A DNA stretch of 7,450 nt, from contig CALPOS020000102.1 in NCBI GenBank assembly GCA_943325255.2, forward strand, positions 1 to 7,450, given 5' to 3'. The position numbers and the translations under genes were made by a program. Below the pieces are notes generated by a model. It did no database searches. It was not told the origin of the DNA and worked only from the letters and a program-made list of their open reading frames with translations. Below are positions 6,545 to 7,450 of this stretch, one piece after another. Each line of letters starts with the position of its first letter. Within the stretch, counting starts at the first letter, position 1. The stretch comes from Sphingobacterium thalpophilum. GTDB taxonomy: Bacteria; Bacteroidota; Bacteroidia; Flavobacteriales; Flavobacteriaceae.

Positions 6545-6557
6545 TAACAACTTGTTA
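6545..6557. repeat. Short palindrome between crcB and the nrnA-like gene
   Basis: TAACAA-C-TTGTTA is a perfect 6-bp inverted repeat with a one-base centre. It sits in the 59-base gap 6 bases beyond the crcB stop. It is too tight and too AT-rich to be a terminator. It could be a dimeric regulator site or chance in AT-rich DNA. Confidence 0.3.
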
Positions 6558-6562
6558 CCAAT

Positions 6563-6934
6563 TTATTTGACCAATACGAATCCTAGCCAAACGGAACCCA
6601 AACCAAGAATAATACTAGCACTAATATATACCAAAGCTAATAAAATACTCCCATTTTGAATTAATCGAATATTCTCGTAGCCAAACGCAGAAAAAGTAGT
6701 AAAACCACCGCAAAATCCAGTTGCCAATAACCATTTCATCGCTGAATCATTCACTTGATTTTTTTCAAGTAAACCCATGATGATCCCGATCAATAAGCAA
6801 CCGAGAATATTCACTACCAAAGTGGCTAATGGGAAAACAGTTGCATAATATTTTTGAATAACCACCGACGTAAGATATCGAAGGATACTGCCAATTCCGC
6901 CGCCAAGCCCAATTAATAATAGTGTTCTCATCAT
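6563..6934 (-). CDS. crcB: CrcB/Fluc fluoride ion channel
   Basis: CrcB (Fluc) proteins form antiparallel dimers in the inner membrane that let fluoride leave the cell. With the start at 6934 the product has 123 residues, the family's usual size, and is almost entirely hydrophobic with four predicted membrane helices. Family landmarks are GGGIGSILRY (11-20, Arg19), TLVVNILGC (38-46, with the conserved Asn42) and GFCGGFTTFSAF (73-84), which carries the Gly/Thr sodium-site region and the Phe-box residues of the pore. An upstream in-frame TTG at 6979 would add 15 polar residues, but it is part of the promoter -7 box itself, so it is rejected. The adjacent ATG at 6931 is an equally possible start. 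The gene is divergent from guaA and 59 bases ahead of the nrnA-like gene. No fluoride riboswitch is recognised in the leader. Confidence 0.92.
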   Translation of the reverse strand: MMRTLLLIGLGGGIGSILRYLTSVVIQKYYATVFPLATLVVNILGCLLIGIIMGLLEKNQVNDSAMKWLLATGFCGGFTTFSAFGYENIRLIQNGSILLALVYISASIILGLGSVWLGFVLVK

Positions 6935-6973
6935 AAGATTTTGTTTTTCAAGGTTTGAACTTAGCGAATTAGA

Positions 6974-7008
6974 CTTCAAAAATAGATTTTTTAATTTCTA
7001 TTTTCAAG
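6974..7008. repeat. Imperfect inverted repeat across the crcB promoter
   Basis: The left arm CTTCAAAAATAGA (6974-6986) and right arm TCTATTTTCAAG (6997-7008) are inverted copies with one mismatch and one extra A. They enclose a T/A-rich centre of 10 bases. The arms include the -7 box and the -33 TTG of crcB, so a bound dimeric regulator would cover both. It may also be chance in AT-rich DNA. Confidence 0.4.
6977..7007 (-). promoter_or_regulatory. crcB promoter (TTG - 20 bases - TATTTTTG)
   Basis: On the minus strand, TTG (7005-7007) and TATTTTTG (6977-6984) are separated by 20 bases. This fits the Bacteroidetes consensus TTG-N17-23-TAnnTTTG exactly. Transcription should begin near 6970-6973, leaving a leader of about 35-40 bases before the crcB ATG. 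Confidence 0.7.
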
Positions 7009-7024
7009 TCTAGAATTTTAAAAG

Positions 7025-7032
7025 TATTTTTG
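7025..7032 (+). promoter_or_regulatory. guaA -7 promoter box immediately before the start codon
   Basis: TATTTTTG matches TAnnTTTG exactly and ends 3 bases before the guaA ATG. No TTG lies at the expected distance upstream. If it is used, transcription would start at or within a few bases of the start codon, giving a leaderless or nearly leaderless mRNA. Confidence 0.5.
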
Positions 7033-7035
7033 TCC

Positions 7036-7450
7036 ATGCAACACAACGTACTTATTTTAGATTTCGGATCGCAATACACACAACTTATTGCCCGAAGAGT
7101 TCGCGAATTAAACATTTTTTGCGAAATTTTTCCTTATCATCATTTTCCAACCGATTTATCAAGTTACAAAGCAGTCATCCTGTCCGGGAGTCCTTTTTCT
7201 GTGCGAGGAGAAGATGCACCTCATCCTGATTTATCAGAAATTAGAGGTAAATTACCACTGCTTGCCGTCTGTTATGGTGCGCAATATTTAGCTCATTTTA
7301 GTGGAGGCGAAGTAGCTCCATCTAATACGAGAGAATACGGTCGAGCGAACTTATCGTTTATAAAAGCTGATGAGATTTTCTTTGAAGGTGTCGACGAACA
7401 TTCGCAAGTGTGGATGTCACACAGTGATACAATCAAAACTTTACATACCA
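7036..7450 (+). CDS. guaA: GMP synthase (glutamine-hydrolysing), N-terminal part (3' partial)
   Basis: GuaA converts XMP to GMP using ATP and ammonia from glutamine. The 138 codons present cover most of the N-terminal class I glutamine amidotransferase domain of a protein that is normally about 510 residues. The start is well fixed: ILDFGSQYTQLIARRVRE (7-24) is the canonical GuaA opening just after the Met, and no other Met follows until W-M near residue 129. SGSP (50-53) is the oxyanion-loop region (SGGP in many homologues), and VCYGAQ (78-83) carries the nucleophile Cys79. The segment ending SHSD near the window edge is the usual substrate-binding region. The catalytic His/Glu, the PP-loop ATPase and the dimerisation domain lie beyond the window. 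The gene is divergent from crcB, with about 100 bases between the two start codons. Confidence 0.95.
   Translation, partial: MQHNVLILDFGSQYTQLIARRVRELNIFCEIFPYHHFPTDLSSYKAVILSGSPFSVRGEDAPHPDLSEIRGKLPLLAVCYGAQYLAHFSGGEVAPSNTREYGRANLSFIKADEIFFEGVDEHSQVWMSHSDTIKTLHT

Noticed and set aside
6935..6973. Fluoride riboswitch upstream of crcB
   Set aside because: The predicted leader is too short and lacks the conserved blocks of the crcB motif. I could not run a covariance model.
6935..6979. Longer crcB reading frame starting at a TTG at 6979
   Set aside because: The TTG is the end of the TATTTTTG promoter box, so it would not be in the mRNA. The extra residues are polar and foreign to the family.
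1..7450. Mobile elements, CRISPR arrays, tRNA/rRNA genes, defence systems
   Set aside because: I saw no spaced direct repeats, transposase or recombinase motifs, cloverleaf or rRNA-like segments. The window is nearly filled by ordinary chromosomal genes.

Overview
The window looks like chromosomal DNA of a gliding flavobacterium (Bacteroidetes, Flavobacterium or a close relative). The evidence is a recognisable gldI gene, which is restricted to gliding Bacteroidetes, and AT-rich DNA without clear Shine-Dalgarno sequences. Three good matches to the Bacteroidetes promoter -7 box TAnnTTTG and a long-form AIR synthase of the type I associate with this phylum point the same way. There are nine protein genes, tightly packed, with no gap above about 80 bases. 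I see no tRNA, rRNA, CRISPR array, insertion sequence or phage gene.

Left part, plus strand (1-2463): the 3' end of an envelope protein with two OmpA-like peptidoglycan-binding domains, then a promoter and an AIR synthase (purM type, purine synthesis). A small unrecognised protein follows and probably shares the purM transcript. A strong hairpin with T/A tracts on both sides closes this block and also serves the convergent minus-strand genes.

Middle, minus strand (6934 down to 2468): transcription runs crcB (fluoride channel) - nrnA-like DHH phosphoesterase - gldI - cyclophilin/FKBP lipoprotein - cyclophilin/FKBP periplasmic protein. Gaps are 59, 3, 6 and 76 bases with no internal terminator seen, so nrnA to the last gene reads as one operon, possibly led by crcB. 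The last three genes are all exported peptidyl-prolyl isomerase-family proteins. Two are full cyclophilin-FKBP fusions and evident paralogues, one lipid-anchored and the other soluble. The third is GldI, whose FKBP fold has several changed active-site residues. This set is the most interesting part of the window and suggests an envelope protein-folding module linked to gliding or type IX secretion.

Right part (6935-7450): a divergent promoter region separates crcB from guaA (GMP synthase, plus strand, cut by the window end). The crcB promoter has both boxes at consensus spacing and lies over an imperfect inverted repeat. The guaA -7 box sits only three bases before the ATG, which suggests a leaderless or nearly leaderless mRNA.

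Functional threads: purM and guaA are both purine biosynthesis enzymes, and NrnA recycles short RNAs and pAp to mononucleotides. The rest is envelope biology: OmpA anchoring, periplasmic prolyl isomerases, gliding and fluoride export.
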